Origin: Mycobacterium sp. D16R12
Lineage (GTDB): Bacteria; Actinomycetota; Actinomycetes; Mycobacteriales; Mycobacteriaceae
Reading direction: 5' to 3'
NCBI RefSeq assembly: GCF_002013465.1
Contig: NZ_MAFC01000035.1
Coordinates: 1 to 40,965, forward strand
Length of the DNA stretch: 40,965 nucleotides
Each line of letters opens with the position of its first letter. The stretch's first letter is position 1. The translations under genes and the position numbers were made by a program. Under the pieces are notes generated by a model. It saw only the letters and a program-made list of their open reading frames with translations, made no database searches and was not told the DNA's origin. Shown here piece by piece: positions 1 to 7,816 of this stretch.

Positions 1-30
1 GCATTCCTCCTTGGCGGCTCTGAAAGGTAC

Positions 31-45
31 GCGGCCTGAGGCCGC
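31..45. repeat. Short GC-rich hairpin upstream of the glutamine synthetase gene
   Basis: Six-base arms GCGGCC and GGCCGC are separated by TGA. It could terminate a gene lying outside the window or be chance in GC-rich DNA. No convincing coding sequence is visible between positions 1 and 270. Confidence 0.3.
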
Positions 46-270
46 GGCCAGAAGAATGCGCAGCGGATATGTCAAACACTGCTCCCACATGTTGCGTCTA
101 CGTGAAGTACTCAGCATGAGCCGAAAACGGCACAGCATGTCAGGGGGAAATCCACAGCTCGGCATTCTGCTGTTGATGTACGGGAAACATGCCGGTTATC
201 GGTTGTCCCTAGCGTAGCCACGTTGGTCGCCCGCGAATCAGCTGCGGGCACGTTACGCGATAGGAAGTCA

Positions 271-2445
271 ATGAGCGGAAATGCTGTCCGGCTGCAGGCG
301 ATCAACAATGTCGAGGCCTACGTGCCTCCGGCAATCAGCTTCGTGGTCGGTGAAGAACCGGGTGAGGTGTTCGGCGCGAACGTCTTTACCAAGGCCGTGA
401 TGCAACAGCGGCTTCCCAAGTCGGTCTACAAGTCCGTGACCGCCACAATCGAGAAGGGCGCCAAGCTGGACCCGGCTGTCGCCGATGCCGTCGCTTCGGC
501 GATGAAGGACTGGGCACTTGAGAAGGGTGCGACGCACTACGCGCACGTCTTCTACCCATTGACCGGTCTGACCGCAGAGAAGCACGACAGCTTCCTGGAA
601 CCGGTCAGCGATGGCGCGACCCTGGCCGAATTCGCCGGCAAGACCCTGATCCAGGGTGAGCCGGACGCCTCCAGCTTCCCCAGCGGAGGCCTGCGCAACA
701 CCTTCGAGGCGCGGGGGTACACGGGCTGGGATGTCACCAGCCCCGCGTATATTCTCGAAAACCCCAACGGCAACACGCTGTGCATCCCGACCGTGTTCGT
801 GTCGATGACCGGCGAGGCTCTGGACCACAAGACCCCGCTACTGCGCAGTCAGCAGGCCATGGGCGAACACGCCGAGCGCATCTTGAAACTGTTCGGCCAC
901 AGCAGCTTCGATCACATCGTGTCGTTCTGCGGTCCGGAGCAGGAGTACTTCCTCGTGGACCGTCACTTCTTCCTGGCCCGCCCCGACCTCATCAACGCCG
1001 GTCGCACACTGTTCGGCGCCAAGCCGCCGAAGGGCCAGGAGTTCGACGACCATTACTTCGGCGCCGTGCCCGAGCGTGTACTCGGTTTCATGATGGATAC
1101 CGAGCGTGAACTGTTCAAACTCGGCATCCCGGCCAAGACCCGGCACAACGAGGTAGCACCTGGCCAGTTTGAGATCGCCCCGATGTTCGAGCGCGCCAAC
1201 ATCGCCTCGGATCACCAGCAGCTGCTCATGACGACGTTCAAGACGATCGCGAAGAAGCACGGCATGGAGTGTCTGTTCCACGAGAAGCCCTTTGCCGGAG
1301 TAAACGGTTCAGGTAAGCACGTCAACTTCTCGCTGGGGAACGCGCAGTTCGGCAGCCTGTTGGTGCCGGGTGACACACCGCACGAGAACGCGCAGTTCCT
1401 GGTCTTCTGCGCTGCGGTGATCCGGGCCGTGCATAAATTCGGAGGGCTGCTTCGGGTTTCAGTGGCATCGGCGACCAACGACCACCGTCTCGGTGCGAAC
1501 GAGGCTCCGCCGGCCATTATCTCGATCTTCCTCGGCGATCAGCTCGCCGACGTGTTCGAGCAGATTGCCAAGGGTGCGGCGACGTCATCAAAGGGCAAGG
1601 GCAGCATGATTATCGGCGTTGACACACTGCCGGTCTTGCCTACCGATCCGGGCGACCGCAACCGCACCAGCCCATTTGCCTTCACCGGCAACCGCTTCGA
1701 ATTCCGTGCCCCAGGATCGATGCAGACAGTTGCCGCGCCGATGGTCACGATCAACACGATCATGGCTGAATCGCTGGACTACATCGCAACCGTATTGGAG
1801 AAGGAAGTTGCCGACGGCACCGACTTCGACAAGGCCGTTCAGCAGCTCCTCACCGACATCATCACCGAGCACGGTGCCGTGGTGTTCAACGGGGACGGCT
1901 ACTCGGCGGAGTGGCAGACCGAGGCGGCCGTTCGCGGTCTGCCGAACCTGAAGACCACATTGGACGCACTGCCCGAGCTGATCAAGCCGGACGCGCTTGA
2001 GCTGTTCGACAAGTACAAAGTCTTCAACGACCGCGAGATGCACAGCCGCTACGAGATCGGCCTCGAGCAGTACGCACTGACCATTCACGTCGAGGCGAAG
2101 TTGTCTTTGGAGCTGGGTTCGACGGTGGTGCTCCCCGCGGCACTGCGCTACCAGACCGAGATCGCCCAGAACGTCGCCGCGTTGAAGGCCGCCGGGGTTG
2201 AACCCAGCACCACCTTGCTGGAGGACGTGTCGGCTCCGATTTCCGATCTGGTCAACGCGCTCGCCGACCTGAGAAAGGGCGTCGAGAGTGATTTCGCGAC
2301 CACCGCGCTGGAGGAGGCAGAACACGCCCAGGGCCTGCTTCCCGCGATGGATGCCGTGCGTGCCGCTGCCGACGCGCTGGAAGGCATAGTGGCCGATGAC
2401 CTCTGGCCGCTACCGACCTACCAGGAGATGCTCTACATCCTGTAG
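271..2445 (+). CDS. Type III glutamine synthetase
   Basis: ATP-dependent ligation of ammonia to glutamate, in the cytoplasm. The 724-residue product has the usual length of the GSIII (GlnN) family and is far longer than GSI (about 470). Catalytic-core motifs are visible: EQEYFLVD, TRHNEVAPGQFEIAP, the nucleotide-loop stretch NGSGKHVNFSL, and the GSIII signature NDHRLGANEAPPAI, followed by FRAPGSMQ. The C-terminal third is the helical extension typical of GSIII. An in-frame TTG exists at 223, but the ATG at 271 follows an AGGAAG ribosome site and gives the family N-terminus. The gene stands alone. M. tuberculosis is known for GlnA-type synthetases, so this is an accessory nitrogen-assimilation enzyme. 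No GlnR box was recognised upstream. Confidence 0.93.
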   Translation: MSGNAVRLQAINNVEAYVPPAISFVVGEEPGEVFGANVFTKAVMQQRLPKSVYKSVTATIEKGAKLDPAVADAVASAMKDWALEKGATHYAHVFYPLTGLTAEKHDSFLEPVSDGATLAEFAGKTLIQGEPDASSFPSGGLRNTFEARGYTGWDVTSPAYILENPNGNTLCIPTVFVSMTGEALDHKTPLLRSQQAMGEHAERILKLFGHSSFDHIVSFCGPEQEYFLVDRHFFLARPDLINAGRTLFGAKPPKGQEFDDHYFGAVPERVLGFMMDTERELFKLGIPAKTRHNEVAPGQFEIAPMFERANIASDHQQLLMTTFKTIAKKHGMECLFHEKPFAGVNGSGKHVNFSLGNAQFGSLLVPGDTPHENAQFLVFCAAVIRAVHKFGGLLRVSVASATNDHRLGANEAPPAIISIFLGDQLADVFEQIAKGAATSSKGKGSMIIGVDTLPVLPTDPGDRNRTSPFAFTGNRFEFRAPGSMQTVAAPMVTINTIMAESLDYIATVLEKEVADGTDFDKAVQQLLTDIITEHGAVVFNGDGYSAEWQTEAAVRGLPNLKTTLDALPELIKPDALELFDKYKVFNDREMHSRYEIGLEQYALTIHVEAKLSLELGSTVVLPAALRYQTEIAQNVAALKAAGVEPSTTLLEDVSAPISDLVNALADLRKGVESDFATTALEEAEHAQGLLPAMDAVRAAADALEGIVADDLWPLPTYQEMLYIL

Positions 2446-2509
2446 GACGGAAGTACCGTTCGATAGCCAACGCACCCTGAATTCACCGGCCCTTGCGTTC
2501 TGACGAATC

Positions 2510-2548
2510 GTGATCAGAGTAAGTCCCCGCTCTGTCACACTGATCAGT
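2510..2548. promoter_or_regulatory. Hairpin and adjoining palindrome in the glutamine synthetase-cyclase gap
   Basis: GTGATCAGAG at 2510-2519 pairs with CTCTGTCAC at 2530-2538, with one bulged T. It is followed directly by the perfect 10-bp palindrome ACTGATCAGT at 2539-2548. No T-run follows, so it is a weak intrinsic terminator. A regulator site upstream of the cyclase-like gene is equally possible. Confidence 0.35.
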
Positions 2549-2580
2549 CGTCTAGCTGGGCTGTCGAAGGGACCCTGAGG

Positions 2581-4764
2581 GTGCGAGTTACACGTGAGGC
2601 CGAGGGGACGGCGTCGGATGCCGGTGACACCGGGAGGTTCAGGCTGCTGCGTTACCGGCCGTTGTCCAGGGTCAGTATTCAATCCAAACTGATCGCGATG
2701 ATGGTGGTGTGCACCATTGTTGGGGCCGCCGTGGTCGGCATCATCGCGTTTCAGGTCGGCCGCAATGGACTGCGTACGGCGGTGTTCTCCCGGCTGACGG
2801 AGGTACGCGAGTCGCAGTCGCGGGCACTCACGGGGCAGCTTTCGGACCTGAAGAATTCACTGGTCATCTATTCCCACGGAACGACTGTCGCAGGCGCCCT
2901 TGACGCGTTCACCAGTGGCTTTGATCAGCTGTCCAACGCGACCGTCGACCCGGCACAGTGGCAATCGGTCGTCAACTATTACAACAGCAACTTCCTCAAG
3001 CAGACCGAGCAGAACAGCGGGACCAAGCTCGACGCTGCGGCCGTACTGCCCACGACGAACGCGCAACGGTACCTGCAGGCCATCTATACGGCTCAGCGGA
3101 AATCCGATGATGTGGCGATCACCATCAACGATGCTCACGACGGCAGTGCCTGGTCGGCGGCGAACGCCCGCTATCAGGAGTACTTCCGCGAAATCGCTAC
3201 CCGATTCCAGTTTCAGGACGCACTGCTGCTCGATACCCGCGGAAACATCGTCTATACGGCGTTCAAAGATGTCGACTTGGGTACCAATATTCTGACCGGC
3301 CCCTATAGCGGATCCAAACTGCATGACGCCTATCAGCGGGCGTTGACGTCCAACGATTCGGGCTTTGTGCTGTTTACCGACTTCGAGATCTACCAGCCGG
3401 CCGAGAACGAGCCCACCGCATGGATCGTGGCGCCGGTCGTTCCCAACGGCAGGGCAACCGGCGTGCTTGCCCTCCAGTTTCCGGTGTCCAAGATCAACAG
3501 TCTGATGACATTGGACAAACGTTGGCAGGCAGCGGGTCTGGGCGCTACTGGCGAGTCGTACCTCGCTGGCCCCGACGGTCTGATGCGTTCGGATTCGCGC
3601 CTGTTCCTGGAAGACCCGCAGAGCTACCGGCGTGATGTCATCGCGGCAGGAACTCCCGCCGATGTGGCGGATCGGGCCATCCGACTGGGTGGCACGACAC
3701 TGGTCCAGCCCGTGGACTCCGACGCCACCCGAGCTGCCCAACGCGGACAATCGGGAACCCTCATCGCGACCAATTACCTTGGGCAGCAGACGTTGCAGGC
3801 ATATGCACCGCTGGTGCTGCCGGATTCCGACGTGCACTGGTCCGTGATCGCCACGGTGGACACCGCGGAGGCATTCGAGCACGAGGTGTCGTTTACCAAG
3901 ACCATCGTGGTATCGACCACCGGCATCATCTTCGTCGTCTGCCTGGCGGCCGCGTTTTTCGCCCAGCTGTTCGTTCGGCCGATCAGGCGGCTGGAAGAGG
4001 GGGCGCGAAGAATCAGTGCCGGAGACTATACAGTCGCCATCCCGATCGAAACACGCGATGAAATCGCGGACCTGACAAAAGCATTCAACGAAATGAGCAG
4101 AAGTCTGACCATCAAGGAGGACCTGCTGACCGAACAACGTCAGGAGAATGACCGGCTGCTGCGGTCGCTGATGCCCGAACCCTTCGCCGAGCGGTACCGG
4201 CAAGGCGAGGAACTTATCGCCACCGAACGTCACGATGTATCGGTCATATTCGCCGACATCATCGGCCTCGACCGGCTCCAGGCCGAGCTGGCATCCGAGG
4301 ATTCGTTGGCGCTTGTCAATGATCTTGTCCGCCAACTCGATGCAGCATCCGATGACCTCGGAATCGAGCGGGTGCGTACGGCGCACAATGGCTATCTGGG
4401 AAGCTGCGGCCTCAATACTCCACGGCTGGACAATGTGCGCAGGATAGTCGACTTCGCCCTTGCCTGCCAAGGAATCATCGGACGATTCAACAGCGAGACC
4501 GGGCACGAACTGAGCCTGAGGGCCGGTGTCGATACCGGCACGGTCAGCAGCGGACTTGTCGGGCGCCCCACGATGGTCTACGAAATGTGGGGGGCAGCAG
4601 TCAATCTCGCATACCAGGTGAAGAGCGGCTCTCGGCAGCAGGGAATCTACGTCACATCACGGGTGCATGAGGCCCTGCCGGAAACGTACGACTTCACCCC
4701 GGCCGGGGTCGTCACGGTCGACGGGGAAGAACAACCGATCTGGCGGCTTTCGGAGCACCAGTGA
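2581..4764 (+). CDS. Membrane class III cyclase-like sensor with HAMP domain (Rv2435c family)
   Basis: The 727-residue membrane protein has TM1 near residues 37-58, an extracytoplasmic sensor domain of roughly 380 residues (Cache-like), TM2 near 440-465, a HAMP linker (starts RPIRRLEEGARRI) and a C-terminal class III nucleotidyl cyclase domain from about 545. The first metal-binding Asp is kept (D559 in FADIIG). The second metal Asp is Asn (N603 in TAHNGY). The transition-state Arg four residues after the conserved Asn (N675) is Gln (Q679). The adenine-selecting Lys/Asp pair reads R599/E668. Catalysis is therefore doubtful and a ligand-sensing or regulatory role is plausible (inference). Length and the partner gene match M. 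tuberculosis Rv2435c. The GTG start follows GAAGGGA. The stop overlaps the next gene's ATG (TGATG), implying translational coupling. Confidence 0.88.
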   Translation: MRVTREAEGTASDAGDTGRFRLLRYRPLSRVSIQSKLIAMMVVCTIVGAAVVGIIAFQVGRNGLRTAVFSRLTEVRESQSRALTGQLSDLKNSLVIYSHGTTVAGALDAFTSGFDQLSNATVDPAQWQSVVNYYNSNFLKQTEQNSGTKLDAAAVLPTTNAQRYLQAIYTAQRKSDDVAITINDAHDGSAWSAANARYQEYFREIATRFQFQDALLLDTRGNIVYTAFKDVDLGTNILTGPYSGSKLHDAYQRALTSNDSGFVLFTDFEIYQPAENEPTAWIVAPVVPNGRATGVLALQFPVSKINSLMTLDKRWQAAGLGATGESYLAGPDGLMRSDSRLFLEDPQSYRRDVIAAGTPADVADRAIRLGGTTLVQPVDSDATRAAQRGQSGTLIATNYLGQQTLQAYAPLVLPDSDVHWSVIATVDTAEAFEHEVSFTKTIVVSTTGIIFVVCLAAAFFAQLFVRPIRRLEEGARRISAGDYTVAIPIETRDEIADLTKAFNEMSRSLTIKEDLLTEQRQENDRLLRSLMPEPFAERYRQGEELIATERHDVSVIFADIIGLDRLQAELASEDSLALVNDLVRQLDAASDDLGIERVRTAHNGYLGSCGLNTPRLDNVRRIVDFALACQGIIGRFNSETGHELSLRAGVDTGTVSSGLVGRPTMVYEMWGAAVNLAYQVKSGSRQQGIYVTSRVHEALPETYDFTPAGVVTVDGEEQPIWRLSEHQ

Positions 4765-6185
4765 TGACCGACATCCTCACCTCGCCCTGGTTCTTCTGGT
4801 CCATCGGTATCGCACTCGGGCTGCCGCTGGGCCTGATAGCACTAACCGAGTGGCAGCAGGCGTTGCGCCGCAGGCACAGCGTTCTGGTGCGGCCGGTCAC
4901 TGTGCTGCGCAACTATCTGCTGCCGGTCGGCGCACTCCTGCTGCTCCTTATCGAGGCCAAACAGATTCCGCCCGAGGCAACGTCGGTGCGTCTCGTGGGC
5001 ACCCTTTTCGCGTTTGTGGTGTTGGTACTGGTGCTCTCGGGTGTGAGCGCTGCTCTCTTCCATGGTGCTCCCGAAGGGACGTGGCGCAAACGGATCCCGG
5101 CGATCTTCGTTGACGTCGCACGGTTCGTCGTGATTGTCGTCGGCCTCGGGATGATCTTTTCCTATATCTGGGGCGCAAATGTGCGGGGACTATTCACCGC
5201 GCTCGGCGTGACGTCCATCGTGATGGGTCTGGCGTTGCAGCAGTCGGTCGGCCAGATCGTCTCTGGACTGTTGATGCTTTTCGAGCAGCCGTTTCGGATA
5301 GGGGACTGGCTGGATACGCCGACTGCGCACGGCCATGTCGTCGAAGTCAACTGGCGTGCAGTGCATCTGCAGACAGACAATGGACTGCAGATCACTCCTA
5401 ACTCTGTGTTGGCAACCTCGTCGTTCACGAATGTGAGCCGCCCCGTAGGCAAGCACAAGATCGCGATGGTCAGTGTCTTCTCTCTTGACGACCCGCCAGA
5501 TCGCGTGTGTGCGACGCTGTTGAGAGTGGCGGCAGGATTGCCCCAGCTCCGAGTGGACACACCACCGTTGTCAATCCCGTTGGGCGGCGCCGAGTATCGC
5601 ACCACCATCCCGCTGCAGTCCTTCGATGATGACGGTGAAGCGAAAGCGACCTTCCTGCGTTGGATCTGGTACGCCGCTCGGCGGGAAGGCCTTCACCTCG
5701 ATCACGCCACAGAAGAATTCTCCACCCCTGAACGAGTCGCAGACGCGATACAGACGGTGGTCGCACCGACATTGCGGATCGGTGTGGAGGATCAGCAGGC
5801 GCTGATCGCACACTCAACACTCCAGCGCTACGGTGCCGATGAAAAAATTCAGGGCTCGGGCGAGGTGCCGAATCACATGCTGTTCATCGTCGCCGGACGC
5901 GTGCTGCTGACGGCGGCCACCGTGGACGGCCCGGAGATAGCGGTGGACACCCTCGACGAAGGCTCCTTTCTGGGGCAGAGCACGCTGACGCGCCAACCAG
6001 TAATCGGCTGTGCGTACGCGGTGGGCGAGGTCACCGTGGTGCAGATTGAGCGGGAGCAGGTCGAGACGCTGGTACACCGCAACCCCGTGCTCATGCAGGA
6101 GTTTGGCCGCACGATCGAAGAACGAAGAGCCAATGTCCGGCGGGCGATCACCACCGATGAGTTCGCTCAGAGTCACAGCGACTAA
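4764..6185 (+). CDS. MscS-type mechanosensitive channel with C-terminal cNMP-binding-like domain (Rv2434c family)
   Basis: The 473-residue protein has about four membrane segments in the first 135 residues, then the MscS pore helix and beta domain (ALGVTSIVMGLALQQSVG, then QPFRIGDW). From about residue 365 there is a cyclic-nucleotide-binding fold. In that fold the phosphate-binding cassette is unusual: the expected FGE is FLGQ, and the Arg that normally contacts the cyclic phosphate is absent from the following segment (VIGCAYAV). It may therefore gate the channel without binding cAMP or cGMP (inference). The ATG at 4764 shares a base with the upstream stop; a GTG at 4761 is an alternative start. 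Pairing with the cyclase-like sensor is the same as in Rv2435c-Rv2434c. Confidence 0.88.
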   Translation: MTDILTSPWFFWSIGIALGLPLGLIALTEWQQALRRRHSVLVRPVTVLRNYLLPVGALLLLLIEAKQIPPEATSVRLVGTLFAFVVLVLVLSGVSAALFHGAPEGTWRKRIPAIFVDVARFVVIVVGLGMIFSYIWGANVRGLFTALGVTSIVMGLALQQSVGQIVSGLLMLFEQPFRIGDWLDTPTAHGHVVEVNWRAVHLQTDNGLQITPNSVLATSSFTNVSRPVGKHKIAMVSVFSLDDPPDRVCATLLRVAAGLPQLRVDTPPLSIPLGGAEYRTTIPLQSFDDDGEAKATFLRWIWYAARREGLHLDHATEEFSTPERVADAIQTVVAPTLRIGVEDQQALIAHSTLQRYGADEKIQGSGEVPNHMLFIVAGRVLLTAATVDGPEIAVDTLDEGSFLGQSTLTRQPVIGCAYAVGEVTVVQIEREQVETLVHRNPVLMQEFGRTIEERRANVRRAITTDEFAQSHSD

Positions 6186-6400
6186 GCCTGGTCAGGTCCG
6201 GAACGACACAGATGGCCTCTACGCAGGCCGCATATAGCCGCTTATGCGATATCTAGCCACCTACGTGCAGCGTAACATCCATCACATGTTTGCTACTGAT
6301 GCGACGACCGTTTCGGTCGCCGGGCGTTCTGGGTTTCAGACACACGGACACCCTGACAGTTCACACTTCCGGCCCCGTCCATGAGACGGTATCTCTCACT

Positions 6401-6976
6401 ATGGATAGCGAGGCAAGTGTCCACCAGTACCTCTCGTATGAGGAATTCGGCAGGGCGTTCTTCGAGATAGCCGTCAGCGAAGCCCGGGTGCGGGCCGCGG
6501 TCGCGTCGATCGCGGGCGAGCCGTTCGAAGTCGGCCCCATGGCCCAAGGGCCCGGCAAAATCGCGAAGGTTACCGCGAAGGTCCAGATCCTGGACCCGAT
6601 CGTGACCCGCAACGGCGGCGAGACCATCACCTTCGACATCCAGGTGCCGCTGGCCATTGATCTGTTGATCGACCTGAAACTCGACAAGAGCCGGTTCAAT
6701 GTCGCGGGCAATATCAACCTCAAGGCCACTGCCCGTGCCGCCGCGCCGCTGCAGCTGATCATCGATGTCGCGCCGCCCGGGCCCTCGGACATCACGGTCG
6801 ATGTCTCCTCGACCACCATCCGTGGCGAGCTGCTGCGCATCTTGGCGGGGGTCGACCAGCTGATCAGCCGGTTCATCGCCAAGTACGTCGCCAACGAGGT
6901 GGACAATCCGAAGGCGATGGCGGCACGCACGATCGACGTCGCCCACCGACTCGATTCGGCCTGGACGGGCGTTTGA
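6401..6976 (+). CDS. Conserved hypothetical protein
   Basis: A 191-residue cytosolic-looking protein that I do not recognise. The N-terminal 45 residues look helical. The centre alternates charged and hydrophobic residues in long beta-type strands (FDIQVPLAIDLLIDLKL, FNVAGNINLKATARA, LQLIIDVAP). The C-terminus is helical (LLRILAGVDQLISRFIAKYV). There is no signal peptide. The pattern suggests a beta-rich domain that could bind a lipid or another hydrophobic ligand; this is inference from the strand pattern only. The ATG at 6401 is preferred: GAGACGG lies 11 bases upstream, and the extension from TTG at 6290 is Arg-rich and unlike a real N-terminus. Its stop codon overlaps the start of the phosphotransferase remnant, so the two were probably once co-translated. 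Confidence 0.7.
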   Translation: MDSEASVHQYLSYEEFGRAFFEIAVSEARVRAAVASIAGEPFEVGPMAQGPGKIAKVTAKVQILDPIVTRNGGETITFDIQVPLAIDLLIDLKLDKSRFNVAGNINLKATARAAAPLQLIIDVAPPGPSDITVDVSSTTIRGELLRILAGVDQLISRFIAKYVANEVDNPKAMAARTIDVAHRLDSAWTGV

Positions 6977-7264
6977 TCGACCTCTCGGCCTGGGAACCCG
7001 TCACCACAGGGGAGTCCGGGGCCGCGGTCTACCGATCGCCTGACCGCTCGCGCTACGCAAAAACGGGAGGCGACGACCTCAAGGACGAGTGCGATCGCAT
7101 CGAATGGCTTAATGCTCAACGTATCCCGGCCCCGACCGTCCTGGAATGGGCCACAGGGCCCTGCGGTCCGGTGCTGGTCACTTCGGGCCGTCACCTCCGG
7201 CATGGACGCGGCGCTGGCCCGAGGCATGGCCGATCGCACCACACAGGCCTATACCGCGGGCTGA
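6973..7264 (+). pseudogene. Truncated aminoglycoside 3'-phosphotransferase (APH) remnant
   Basis: The first roughly 70 residues match the N-lobe of APH(3')-type kinases: WEPVTTGESGAAVYR (nucleotide loop), a RYAKTGG strand, an LKDECDRIEWL helix, then PAPTVLEW and GPVLVTS. Family members are about 260 residues. Here the frame collapses after VTS near position 7185, into an Arg/His-rich shadow. A neighbouring frame reads AVTSGMDAAL and stops at 7264. The catalytic HGD loop, DxG metal site and C-lobe are all missing before the next gene at 7301. The TTG start overlaps the upstream stop by four bases. I read it as a decayed gene with an internal deletion, not a functional resistance gene. Confidence 0.75.
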
Positions 7265-7288
7265 GGTAGCCCACGTCACAGCGGACGC

Positions 7289-7300
7289 TACTATCGGCCC
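7289..7300 (+). promoter_or_regulatory. Possible leaderless promoter of the VOC-FAD pair
   Basis: TACTAT at 7289-7294 fits the mycobacterial -10 pattern TANNNT and is six bases before the ATG at 7301. Transcription would thus begin at or next to the start codon. No Shine-Dalgarno sequence is present, which agrees with a leaderless mRNA. No -35 element was identified. Confidence 0.4.
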
Positions 7301-7816
7301 ATGACCACATCGGCAATGCCGCCGGATGTCTCTGGATTTGGACGCGTCACCCAAATTGCTTGGGTTACTGATGATCTCGATGCCACAGAAGGCATGCTCA
7401 GCACCGTATTCGGGGTCAAAAAATGGACGCGGGTTCCAGATGTGCATTTCGGTCCGGACACGTGCACCTATCGCGGCGCACCGGCCGATTTCACCGCGAC
7501 CATCGCGCTGAGCTACCTGGACGACATGCAGCTCGAGCTGATCCTCCCGGTCAGTGGGATGAGCATCTACACCGAATTCTTGGAACGCCATCCCGCGGGG
7601 TTGCACCACGTGTGTATGGAGCCACTGGACCTCGACACGGCGCTCGCTCATGCCACAGCACGCGGCATGGAAGTGGTGCAAGACGGCGTGATGCCCGGTG
7701 GCATGCGATTTGCTTATCTGTCGGCACCCGCGGCCGCCTTGCCGTACATGGAACTGGCCTTCGTCCCGCCCGAAATCCGGGCGTTCTACGACTACATCAA
7801 GAGTGAGCAGGCATGA
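7301..7816 (+). CDS. VOC (glyoxalase-like) family protein
   Basis: The 171-residue protein has two beta-alpha-beta-beta-beta modules of the vicinal oxygen chelate superfamily: TQIAWVTDDLDATEGML with the strand MQLELILP, then GLHHVCMEPLDLDTALAHA with YMELAFVPP. The Glu of LELI, a His of GLHH and the Glu of YMEL are the likely metal ligands; the first position, often His, reads Gln/Ile/Ala here. The family includes epimerases, lyases and dioxygenases, and the substrate is not predictable. It overlaps the following flavoprotein by four bases (ATGA), so the two probably act on one pathway, perhaps breakdown of a steroid or other cyclic ketone (inference). Confidence 0.8.
   Translation: MTTSAMPPDVSGFGRVTQIAWVTDDLDATEGMLSTVFGVKKWTRVPDVHFGPDTCTYRGAPADFTATIALSYLDDMQLELILPVSGMSIYTEFLERHPAGLHHVCMEPLDLDTALAHATARGMEVVQDGVMPGGMRFAYLSAPAAALPYMELAFVPPEIRAFYDYIKSEQA

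Noticed and set aside
11..217. Short plus-strand open frame at the left edge
   Set aside because: Arg-rich composition, no ribosome site, no recognisable family; most likely non-coding.
223..270. GlnR nitrogen-control box before the glutamine synthetase
   Set aside because: No pair of AC-rich half-sites with proper spacing could be found.
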